Position numbers and translations under genes: made by a program. Below, piece after piece: positions 46,340 to 57,219 of a stretch of 64,000 bases of DNA. The stretch lies in contig NC_058342.1 in assembly GCF_905475395.1 (NCBI RefSeq), forward strand, positions 32,322,140 to 32,386,139, read 5' to 3'. Numbering within the stretch: the stretch's first letter is position 1; each line of letters opens with the position of its first letter. The notes beneath the pieces are model-generated. The model was not told the DNA's origin. It worked only from the letters and a program-made list of their open reading frames with translations, and searched no databases. Source of the DNA: Chrysoperla carnea (taxonomy: Eukaryota; Arthropoda; Insecta; Neuroptera; Chrysopidae).

Positions 46340-46680
46340 CTAGGGTGGTAATTTGTTTATCAATATGTTCGTTCCTATGTTGGCACACTATAGACCAAAC
46401 GCGTCGGCCAATTTTGATGATTCTGACGTCAATTGATTCATCTTAATCTTGAGAGTGCCACTGAAGATATGGCAGTAAAGAAAATTCAATATTTTGACCA
46501 CCAGGCGCCATATTGTAAAAAGAAAGTATATGTTTTCCTATGTGGCGCAATAGAGACCAAACGCGTGGATCGATTTCGATGATTCTTACGCCAATCGATT
46601 TGTTTTAACCTTGGGACTGTTACTGAACATATTGTAACATAGAAAATTCAATATGGCGACCACCAGACGTCAAAAAAAAA
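46340..46680 (+). repeat. About 180-bp tandem duplication
   Basis: Two diverged units share AGACCAAACGCGT, TTTCGATGATTCTTACG, CAATCGATT and the segment GAAAATTCAATAT-GCGACCACC. Confidence 0.7.
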
Positions 46681-46781
46681 AACAAATTCGGCAGTTTACA
46701 TAACGACTTTAACAGTTTTGACCTCTTGTTGAGAAGAGTCGAGTTAGTGTAGATTTTAATGAGTTTCGACTGTTAAAGAAA

Positions 46782-47088
46782 AGAGCAACATAGGTCAATT
46801 TGGTCTTGGGTCCGTAGGACTCATCTTGTAAAACGTTAGACATAGAACAAAAATTTAAATGTAAAAAATGTTCCTTATAAAAAAATAAACAACTTTTGTT
46901 TGAAACTTTTTTTCCGGTAAACACCACTGTTTACCGGTGAGGGCGAAAATTGTATAGTATGTATTATATGGGAATATCAATTATGTATGTGTGACATTGT
47001 ATGTATGTGTAATGTGACAGAGTAATCAAGACTGTCTATACATGGTATTTCAATAATTAACTCAGTCAATTGTTTGTTTTCAATTGTT
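46782..47088 (+). mobile_element. HINE-like repeat, 5'-truncated
   Basis: Runs from GAGCAACATAGGTCAATT to the 3' stem-loop and TTTTCAATTGT. Confidence 0.85.
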
Positions 47089-49889
47089 TTTCCAACCTAA
47101 TAAACAATTGTGGAAAATTTCAATGATTTCAATTCAATTTCATTGTACTACTATTTCAATAAGAAAGGATGTTGGAGTAGGTAAATATGAAAATGAAACA
47201 TGATTTCTAGAGAGAGCGATCCGATGAATATATTTTTTTATTCAATTATTTTTATTTGTTTAAAGATTGTTATGGATGACACTTACATATTTTTTAAACA
47301 AAAAAAGAATAGATTTATCCTCAATATCAATAAATGCAAAAAAAAAGATACCATTTTTTTTATTCAAAATGTTTTGTTTCTAGTTTTGAGAGATTTTGTA
47401 TTTATATTTATTTATTTTTTTTAAATTAAATGTAATACTATTTTTTTTTTTCAAAATACATCACAGATTAATATTTATATATATTTATTTATATATATTT
47501 TTTTTTAAATAAAACAATTGCGAACCATTTTTTCTTTTTTTTGTAAATTTTTAATAGAGTTGCCACCTCTTCAGTTTTGGACTGCAGTCTCCGGTTTTTA
47601 AGGTGTGTCTCCGATAGCCGGACAAAAGTATGAATTCTCTAGATTTAGATTCTTTCTTTTCCAAAAAAAAAGTCAGAAGCATTTCAAATTAGTTCAATGT
47701 TTGAAAAAAGAGTCGTTTTTAAAACTGAAAACAAACAAATAAAATTTTTGTGCCGCCCAAATTCTTGAATAATCATTAAACTTCCTTAACAATATCTTGG
47801 AGTTGTTCCCGATTATTCTAAGCTTTAATTTTTAACGAAAGTTTCAAGATCTTTTTAATATAGTCAGCTGTTTAAGAGTGTCAAATGCTCTTAGAAAATT
47901 GAGTACGTGGACTGAGCGTCAAACGATTTAAAGTGTGCCAACATCTGAGGTAATTGCTTGGGTCAAATTCATCTCGGCAAATTATTAATATAAATAAATT
48001 ATTTACCATAGTAGGCTTTTGTCCACTAAGAATAAAAGTTTCTAATGATTAATCATGACAATCTAAAATTAAGCATTCAGTCACGTGACAGCAAATCAAT
48101 CAGAAAGTATTACATTTTAATAGAACGAAGCAGATTTTTTGATTACAACTGATTAAATTTGTGTACACAAAAATGCTTGTATGTTAAGTCGTGATGTCAT
48201 TCAAGACGCCATGACACTACATTATTTTCGAATAAAATTTAAATTGGTTTTTGAAAATGCAAAATACATAATATAGAGTTTATTTTAAGAAATACTTTTT
48301 TGGTGTAAATCAGATGTAAATGTAACGTTTAAACCAATTTTTCGAATTTAGGACAAAAGCCCATTAAAAAATGTTAGGCAATATATAGAAATATTTCATT
48401 ATAACAATATTCAAACAATAATTTATTTCATTGAACAGTGAACTTTTAAATGAAAATTACTCTCATTTTACAACGATGTCAAAAAACGGGGTGAAAGTTC
48501 ACTGGATTGCGTTCCGTTTTAACCAGTAAGCAGTATAGTTGACCATAAAGGAACGGTTTTGCATACTGAATAAACGTCATGAACGCACCCTATCTAGTAG
48601 GTAAATCGTACTGATCGTAATTTTGACGAAACGTCACAAGATTTTATAATAAGTTAATGTGTTGAATTTTAAGATTTTTGGTAGCTAAAAAATTATATTT
48701 TTAAACGTTGTTTTCAATCATGAGAATGACCACTTTTGGATTTTTTTAAATTTATAATTCGAAAAATGGTACGCTTTAATAGCTTTTTCAGAAGGTATAT
48801 TATAAATAGAAAATTCTCAAATCTCCGGACTAAATATATTTTTAAACCGGAGACTGCGGTTTTAAAGAATTTTGGAGTTGGCAACCCTAAATTTCCTGAA
48901 ACGAAGAAAATAATAAAAAACCGATAAACTTTATTAGTAAAGAAAAAATTTGGTCTTAAATTTAGAGAGATTTGACAAAGTCTAATACTTGCCTTTTTGA
49001 ACAAAAAAAAAAAAAAAAGAAGTGATCTGATTGACCCTTATACAGTTCTAGTTGCTTTAAATTAGGCGATACTTGATACCTGATCACGCTATTGGCCAAA
49101 TTATTGTCATGATCTTAAACAAATAAATTCGTCATGGTGGCACTTAAATTTTCTTTATTAAGTGAAAAACGTGTAATGCTGCGGCCAGACAAAAATTTGC
49201 GAACAACAACAAGAAAAGGCTAGTATCAAATGGACATAAACCATGCTGTTTGGTCCTTGCCTATTTTCATTTTTGTTGTGGTGTTCCTTTGTGACTGACC
49301 GTAGCTTAAAACAAATGCAAAATAGGTTAAATATGATAATTTTTCTATAAACTTCAATTATAATCAGTTATAAATAGCACCAAAATTTTTAAATCAGGTC
49401 TTCAGAATTCAATTCTAGAGACTCTAATATTTTTTCTAGTTTTTTTATATCAATTTCCCTGGTCTATTCCCAAATTCCGTAACATTACCAGGTTTTCCGG
49501 GTCGAACGCCACCCCGTCAGTTTCTTTAGCGAGCGCCGCACGTATCGACCAAAGGCAGCTAGTGTTAGCGAATATAAAAAGAGTTTTTTTTTATTGACCA
49601 TGAATGTAATATTTGTAAATGGTTATCTGTAGAGTATTAAATTGGCCTGTCATTAACGTGATGATTTTGGTATTTCGCCTAAAATAATAAAATAGTAGAT
49701 CCAACAAGGACGTCACCAAGAACGCAACCAGAGAGGGTTATAGCTTCCGTCTTTAAAACTCGAAAAAAATTAACCAAATGCCACATTTCGCGTGAAACAT
49801 CAAATTTTGTGGGATTCCCCATGTTGCACTTTCGCGAATCTCTCAAATTTGGTTTTTTATTTTACATATTAGAGTGCGCCATCTTTTAT
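47089..49889. other. No gene; long T/A runs and a short dispersed repeat pair
   Basis: 47330-47530 is dominated by T runs and TATATTTATT. Short related segments with CCGGAGACTGC-G-TTTT occur at about 47570-47640 (inverted) and 48810-48880. No coding region I can support. Confidence 0.45.
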
Positions 49890-50340
49890 GTCGATATCTT
49901 TGACATTTGTCAAAGCAATTTAAACCTGCGTATCGTCGAAAATGTCGTGGCCAACAGGTACCGTCTGACAACAATATTCGTCGTTTGGTGTCAAATTTTG
50001 TTGAGCACGGGACAGTGGGAGATCGTCAACATGCTGTTCATGAACGACCAAGGCGTTCCAATGAACTGGTTGAATAGGGTCTAAGAGAACGTTGTCTAGA
50101 GCCCAAAAGTTTAGTATCGTTACCGCGCTCAGCTTTTGGCGTCAGTGTAACCATTTGAGCTCTCCAGACTTCATTTTGTGTGGTTATTTGAAAAGCGAAG
50201 TGTACGCAAACAGGTCTCACACCGTTGACGAGCTCTAGGCAAACATTCGTACTGAAATCATCGCTATACCGCCCGAGATGCTCGAAAAGGTAATGGAAAA
50301 CTCAACAAAAATGACACATTTTGTTTTGGCAAAACCCTGG
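49890..50340 (+). pseudogene. Decayed DDE (Tc1/mariner-type) transposase 3' remnant
   Basis: Across frame breaks, the plus strand encodes SPDFILCGYLKSEVY-ANR, VDEL-stop-ANIRTEI and IAIPPEMLEKVMEN. This corresponds to the C-terminal 'SPDL-PCDFFLWGYLK ... ANIR-EI-AIP-EML-V' signature of Tc1/mariner-like transposases. Upstream similarity (50000-50130) is faint. Multiple stops; inactive. Confidence 0.7.
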
Positions 50341-51869
50341 TGGAAAAAATATTTGAAGAAAGAAGTCTTAATAATTCTTAGAAATTTTGAAAAAGTCTGG
50401 ATAACTCTCGAGTTACTAAGACTTTTTCAGAGTTCCTAAGACATTTTTTAGAGTTTCTAGGACTTATTAAGACTTATTCTTCCTTCAAATTTTTTCCACC
50501 ACTTTTTGTCCAAAAGGACAAAGTTTACCTATCGACATAAAAGATGGCGAACTCTTTATTGTACGTTTCTATAAATTTTATTAGTTGAACATACCGTCCC
50601 CCCGTGGCTCCTGGTTGGCGACGCCTTTGAAGTCCAAATTCTAAGTCTAGGTACATTTATCTTATCTAAAAAATTGAAATGAAAGATCTAGCCTGTATCG
50701 GGATCTTGTTTGTTTGTGGCTTCAAACTGAAATGTTTTTAATGAGTTTTTCTTGATTGGAGTTGATTAATTAAGACATTGATATTTCAACAGATATAGCA
50801 TGCAATTTTTTGTCTCAAAATGAGCACGTGAAACAATTATGTTTTTTTTTTTGTTATATATATGTATATATATATATATTTTTATTTTTTTTTTTGTAAT
50901 TATTTTTTGGCAAGATCAAACTTATTTTCATCAAAGTTTTTCACTTTTCCAAAATGGCACATTTAAAATAGTAGTTTTCTTTATACATATAATATGATCA
51001 TGAAAATAAAGGGTGTTTAAGCAAGCTTTTTGAGGGAAAAATTATAAATTTGATGACCCATCACTGCACATTTTCAGTGACATACAGTTAAGATCCGAAA
51101 GGACCTACCATCAGAGAGAAATGTTACTAGGAGCTAATTTTTGTGACTAGACCACCAAAAATTAGGACAATAACTTTTTGGTGTTCCATGTCTTTTGTTG
51201 ACCGAACTATAATTTTTCCTCCTTAGAAGTTCACATCTTTGAGTTGGCAGCATTTTTTTTGTTTGATAATGATTGCATAATGAATAGACTCACGCCCAAG
51301 AAAATTTTTTTAAATTAATTTCACGTAATGGACATGTTAATTAGCTTCCAAAATTGTACGATCTAACCCCCCCCCCTCGGATTAGGTAAGTGCCAAGAGG
51401 TTCCGGAAAAGATCAAAAGAGAAAAATCAAATTTGTACGAGAAGAGCGCCACAAGAACGTGCCAAATTAATTTACAAAATCTAAAAAAAAGGGAAGACAA
51501 ATTTTTATGTTAAGGGGTAGGCATAAGGCGCCTTTTGATTTTCACATCGTCTAGTACTCCGGAGTGTTGCATTGGCTAAGGGACCCTAAATGTGTATTTT
51601 ATATCCTAAGATTAATTTTCTTCTGAGAGCAATATCACTAATTTGGTGACATGAACACTAACAATCACCCTCTTCCGAGGAGAAATGAAAGTGTGGCAAT
51701 CAAAAGACAAGTAGGAACCCCACAATATCCTATTAGAGCCCATATAAAAATAAATGACTAATCATTGATTCGTGACCCGTAATTATCTTTCTTCCAGTAA
51801 AAATAAAAGTACAACCTGACCTTTTGGGATTACAGCTTGTCTTTTGACGTCCTTAAACGAACTGGCGGA
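50341..51869. other. No recognised feature
   Basis: AT-rich; (TA)n near 50856-50880 and a C8 run near 51369. Nothing supported. Confidence 0.35.
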
Positions 51870-52218
51870 AGAAATGAATGTAAATATAGTATGGGTAACT
51901 TAACAAAAGGACATTCCAGGAAATTGTGAAGCCGACGATCTTGTTAGAGATGGCAAAATGCTGCTGGACACAAGTATTAATAGACAGTGATTAAGAGAAG
52001 GAAACGATGACGTATCTTCTCTGTCACTACCCAGCTTTGACCACGAGGAGGTGGACTTACTTGAACCAGCCTTTCTCTGACGATCTCTGCGGTCTGAAGT
52101 CCGTTGACATCAAAGTACTCCTGCTGTTCTTAAACAGCTCCAAATGGTTCATGGAGTAGTGGCCGAGGATGTAAAGTGTGTCCCACCACAAGACAGCCAC
52201 TCTAACCTAACCTAACTA
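51870..52218 (+). mobile_element. Non-LTR retrotransposon 3' end with CCTAA tail
   Basis: RNase H end (VNIVWVT..KDIPGNCEADDLVRDG), zinc-knuckle region (LCHYPALTTRRWTYL in a shifted frame), LLLFLNSSKWF-ME stop, a 3' UTR with AGACAGCCACTCTAA and two CCTAA units. Frameshifted and dead. Confidence 0.85.
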
Positions 52219-54617
52219 AATATCGCTATATCGTATTTTGACAAAGGAAATCGGTCATCAAAAGACAACACCATAAAATTATTGTTGAAATTTGTCTATT
52301 GACGATTGAATTGAGCCATTTTTCGTCGAAGAAGAACAATTTTCGAGAGTCACTAAACAAACTCCTACTAACATAATTATTACTTCGTTATGATTTCGAT
52401 CTAAAATTTTGTTGTCATTTTTATGAATTATGGCGTCCATAATAAAAAAATTTGAGCAATACAACAAAACTTGCATGATGAGCGATATCTGATTGAGAAC
52501 ATGGCTAATGTCTATAATGACAGATTAAACACCCTTATATACATATAAAGAATACAATACATTTGTTATAATAATTTTAAATTTTTTTTGATTTTTTTTT
52601 TTAAATTTTCTTTTTATAAATATAAATATTTTTATACAAAAGTAAACATTTAAAATATTTCTTTTATTTTCTGGTATTTAAATTAATTTATTAATTAATA
52701 AATAATCAATCTAGGTATGGTTTATTTCATATAAGTTGAACATTTATTTAAAATTATTTTTATTTGTTTCATGTACACTAAACAAAACAAAAAAGTTGAT
52801 ACTCTTTGTTTCGTTTAAAAATACACAATGTTTCCAGGCATGTTACTTCCGTCCTTCTGGGATAAACTAACGCTCATTTTAACGATAAAAAAGTTAAATT
52901 CAAGATGCTCTAGTCCAATTTACTGTAAGATCAGAAATTCACGACCATTTGTAAAAAAAAAACTAACGTTTTTAGAAAACAAAATTTTTCCCGATAATTT
53001 TGTGTGCGTTTCATAGCCGCATGATATTTCGTTCTCAAGAAATGAGATGTACATTCAAATTGTATACTTGATGTGGAAAATTTTACGTATAACTTACAAA
53101 GCATCTATTGTTCGAAACTGACAATGACTTGACGGACTCCGCACATAGTATAAGAGATACTCAACCAACGTATATCGTACGTCTTTCGGTTTTTTTTTGG
53201 GGTTCTCATATATAAATTATATTACATAGTACGTATAACAGACAAAGCATCTATTGTTTGAAACTGACAATAACTTGGTGGACACAGCACACTATACAAC
53301 GCTTAAGGAGTAAACTCCAATCGGCTTTCAAATAGTCTTGAATTTCCAATTACCATGACAAACATCCGAAATATATTGGAGCAACGCATCTTCAAGTAAA
53401 TTTCTTTGCCCTTAAAATAAAGCCCCGGTAGATCCCAAAAAGACCAAGGATATCAAAGTTATAAACCTGTAAATATTGTAAACGAAACAAAAAATGTTTT
53501 TTTTTGCGTTCAGTGTATGTACAGTGGCGGATTCACAGTAAAGAAGCAATTTCCTTATAGGTATTCTAATCCGACCTTTAGGTATTCCCCCTTTATCGAT
53601 CGGAATTTCATTTTTCTTCGGGAAATAATAATTTAAGCTCCCACTAACATTTTTCTTTGGAAAAATAATTATTACAGTTTTTACCCTTATTACCCAGGCA
53701 TCCTATAAGAATTACCCCTTGGACCTTTTTTTCTTAAATCGACCACTGCGTAGGTAGAATCGTATCGTATTTGTATTCGTTATTCGTTAAGTTAAGTACA
53801 TAAAATATAATTAATTATTTATTATAGAATTAATTTAATTAATATAAATATAGGCCATTGAATTCGTTTTTTTTTTTTTTAATAATTTATTAATAACTAA
53901 TTTAATTTAATTAAAAAATCAATATTCCAACAATCTTATTTATTTATAGGAATCAACAATTATAAAATGGCACTGATTTGTTGGAACAAAGTACATATGG
54001 CGGATTTTTTTTTATAAAAAATATATCAGTTCAACTTATTTGAAATAAAGTTTTTTTTTTATAAAATTCTTTTTTATTTTGGTAACTCTTTTGGAAGTTA
54101 CGCAAATAATAGATGTCACAATCACCAAGTGTTCTCAAAAATAGTAATCCCATCTCCAAGCTAATTATTATTTGTACATTGTACATAATAATTTTGGAAC
54201 ACCCAGTTTTAATACACAGTATCACATAATTTATGAAGTTTAAAAAACAAATAATAAGTAGATTTTACGTTTTATAGTACGTTGATTTCAAAAATGTAGG
54301 AGAGATTTTTTTTAAAAAATTTCTTGAGCTTTTCTCTGAAACTTTAAGTATAGTACAGGAAATGAACGTATTTAAAACTAACTTATTTGATACTGAACCG
54401 ATTTTTAACGTCTCATTTTGCTCGTAATTGAATTTGAGAAAAACCTCTTTAATTAATTTGTCATTTGTCCCCTCGGGAAAACTTAATTTTCCCGACGTCA
54501 CTTTGAATTTTCACATTTTTTAAGTACATTTTTGGATCCAGCGACCACGAAAATCCCTTAGGTGGCAAATATCGCGAATGTTGATGGATTAAATATTTCG
54601 CAACCAAAAATTTAACT
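52219..54617. other. No recognised feature
   Basis: AT-rich intergenic DNA. Short duplicated words (ACAAAGCATCTATTGTT-GAAACTGACAA) occur at about 53097-53130 and 53233-53266. No gene supported. Confidence 0.4.
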
Positions 54618-55018
54618 GCAAAAGCACGCCCTATCGATCTTTTTGTCTTGAAGAGTTTTCAGCAAGAGGTGTCAGAAAAGTTACCATATTGATAACTGGA
54701 TTGTGGCAGCCAAGCGTTCATAGCGACGTAGGTTTTTGATCCTTTGATGTTGGCTCTTCCTATCATTGCGAAGCAAAATTCGCCAAGCGTCGGATTGTTC
54801 ACCCGCCAATAGGGAACATCAGCTGGGTTTAGACTGTCGTGAGACAGGTTAGTTTTACCCTACTGATGATTTGTCATTGCGATAGTAATCCTTCTCAGTA
54901 CGAGAATACTGATGTTAGGACATTTGGTTCATGCATTTGGTCGAACGACCATTGATGCGAAGCTACCATCCGTTGGATTATGTCTGAACGCCTCTAATGC
55001 CGTATCCTATCTAGTCAT
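54618..55018 (+). pseudogene. 28S rRNA 3'-end fragment, degenerate
   Basis: Reads the conserved 3' part of 28S rRNA in order: GCCCTATCGATC, GAAGAGTTTTCAGCAAGAGG, GTGTCAGAAAAGTTACCA, GATAACTGG-TTGTGGCAGCC, AAGCGTTCATAGCGACGT, GCTCTTCCTATCATTGCGAA, AGACAGGTTAGTTTTACCCT, ACATTTGGTTCATGCA, CGAAGCTACCATCCGTTGG and GAACGCCTCTAA. The sarcin-ricin loop, normally AGTACGAGAGGAACC, reads AGTACGAGAATACTG (54897-54911), and other invariant positions are changed, so it cannot be a working rRNA. No 18S, 5.8S or rest of 28S is nearby. Confidence 0.92.
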
Positions 55019-55084
55019 ATCATTCAGAAAGGCTCAAATCAAATTGATTTTATTAGGTTAAAAATTTATTTATAATTTGATTGA

Positions 55085-55205
55085 TTTATTAGGTAAAAAT
55101 AAGTTATAAGTAATCAAAGATTGCATTCAAAGATTGTCCATCTCCTTTTAGCAAAACAGAATGGCGATACCCAGGTATGACGTCACTAGTTAGTATCTTC
55201 TTCTT
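55085..55205 (+). repeat. Dispersed repeat D
   Basis: Second copy of the 15660-15789 repeat (ATCAAAGATTGCATTCAAAG, GTATGACGTCACTAGTTAG). Confidence 0.7.
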
Positions 55206-55654
55206 TGTTTATTTAGGAATTTTAAACGTTCATATCTTGCATACTTGTAAGATTTTGTAAAAACTAACCTCACTTTTCTATTCTTGAAGTGAGAATTCTT
55301 CATCTGTCTATGTCTTCTTCAATTGTGCGATACCGTGTATTTAAAAAGTGTATATCTATATTGTCAAAAATTACATTTTAATTAAAATATAGATAATTTT
55401 AAATAGGTAATATAATTAATTTATTTTCTTTTTTGATATACTTTGTAACTTTAACCATTAAAATTTGGGGTTTTTTTTTCATCATCATTTTCATTTGTTT
55501 TTAAAAATAATTAATAGATAAAAATGTATTTACATTGAATTATAGGTAAAGCCAAAAAAATACGTAAACAAAGAAAAAAAAAAACAATCGTATATTTAAT
55601 ATTAAACTAAAACGTATGTGATACCTACACACATTTAAAAAAAAGGAATGGTTG
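55206..55654. other. No recognised feature
   Basis: AT-rich interval before the foldback element. Confidence 0.35.
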
Positions 55655-56436
55655 CTTGGAGCTAGGAACTATGGTCCGGGAACGGACTACAAAATCACTG
55701 TACCTATCAGTAACCAGCTCAAACTTTGTAATAAAACGGCAATCAAACCCATAAAAACAATGGGCTATGGCAACCATACCAGACCGGGGGAGAAAGTAGG
55801 GAATTTGTCATGCCATATTGGGATACCAACTTGACCTTGGGTAGCGCCCGGGACATGATGCACTCCCTTGTCCACCTTTCGCTACGCTACTGAGTCATGT
55901 TTGTGGATAAAGTATTGCAACCTTTGAAAAACGGGTCAACCTTTGAAGGTTGGCAACCTTTTTTCAAAGGTTGCCGAACTTTATCCACGAAGTTGATCTG
56001 GCAACCTATTATTTCATTTGGCACCCTTTTAGAGCACCGCCCGGGATATGATGCACTCCCTTGTACACCTTTCGCTACGCTACTGAGTCATGTTTGTGGA
56101 TAAAGTATGGCAACCTTTGAAAAAAGGGTCAACCTTTGAAGAGTGGCAACCTTTTTTCAAAGGTTTCCATACTTTATCCACTAAGTTGACCTGGCAACCT
56201 TTTATTTCTTGAAAAGGTAGATTGAAAGCTACAGCTCCACGTGAAAATTACCCGGTTACCTTATGGGTAAAGTTGGTATTCCAATATGGTATTACAAATT
56301 TACCCCTCTTCCCCCGATCTGGTAGGATTACCATTGCCCATTGATTTTACGGGTTTGATTGTTACTTTATTATAAAGTTTGAGCCAAAATTTGATTGGTC
56401 AATTGATTTTGTAGTCCGATCCCGGGCCACTAGGAG
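55655..56436. mobile_element. Foldback element with long inverted arms and nested tandem hairpins
   Basis: Arms of about 175-180 bp (55655-55833 and 56262-56436) are reverse complements over most of their length (GGACTACAAAATCA, CTCAAACTTT-TAATAAA, CAATCAAACCC, CATATTGG-ATACCAACTT). Between them are two tandem units of about 187 bp (from about 55848 and 56037). Each contains a hairpin of roughly 30-bp arms, at 55903-55988 and 56096-56181, in which GTGGATAAAGTAT-GCAACC pairs with GGTT-CC-ACTTTATCCAC. No coding capacity. Confidence 0.85.
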
Positions 56437-57145
56437 ATAAGGAAACGGTGGTGAAGGAACAAGGGATATTGTTTATAGTGAATACTATAGCTATAGCGTT
56501 AGGACGACGCTTCAAAAATGATTAATTTAAAATTACAAAATAAAAATAGCTCTTTCCACACCGCCCAATAAATATCCAACCCAAATAACCCTGTCAGCCC
56601 AATATTTAAATAAAAATTAAAAAATGGACATATCTGTATACACAACTACAACATACACACGCATGCGCACCACATGCACGCGCATCACGTACGATATATT
56701 GAGACTAAATTAGCACCAACAAAACATTTTTGATACGTCCATTAACCTAAAGCTAGAGAGAAGAGAGTGTAGAGAGGGGAGGGGGAATTCTTTTAAATGC
56801 GTATAATTCGATTTGAAAGAGATAAGTACGAAGAAAAAATTTTCTTTAATTTCCTTTTAAACCAAAGTTAAAGACTAGAATAATGAGCGCCAAATACGAA
56901 CATATTTCAAATGGAATGATCGTTTTGACAAAATTAACTACATAGCAGCTTTGAAAAATAAAAGGAGGGATTTAATTGGGAGAGGGGGTAAAGGAGGGGG
57001 TAGAATTATCAACAAAATTTGACTATATAAAAAAAAAATAGTGAATTTAGAAATTCGAGGAAAAAAGACAATAAATGCTTTTGATCTAATTTTAAAAAGA
57101 AGATATTGTTTCTTTTGTACTTGTAAAATAGGCCAATGAACTTTT
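56437..57145. other. No gene; CA-rich and GA-rich low complexity
   Basis: CACATGCACGCGCAT-like alternation at about 56645-56690 and GAGAG-GGGGAGG at about 56757-56788 and 56980-57003. Beyond the predicted 3' end of the ARHGEF17-like gene. Confidence 0.45.
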
Positions 57146-57151
57146 TTTATT
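57146..57151 (-). promoter_or_regulatory. Polyadenylation signal AATAAA, ARHGEF17-like gene
   Basis: Minus-strand AATAAA about 70 bases past the stop codon. It is the nearest canonical signal. Confidence 0.45.
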
Positions 57152-57219
57152 TGAAACAACGAACTCGAAAGTCTCAAAGTTTACATTTTGAGTTCAATTG
57201 TATAATTGTCGTGATTGAT

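Noticed and set aside
49809-50084. 91-aa frame as an intact transposase
   Set aside because: The recognisable transposase signature is downstream in another frame with stops; this frame shows no clear DDE motif.
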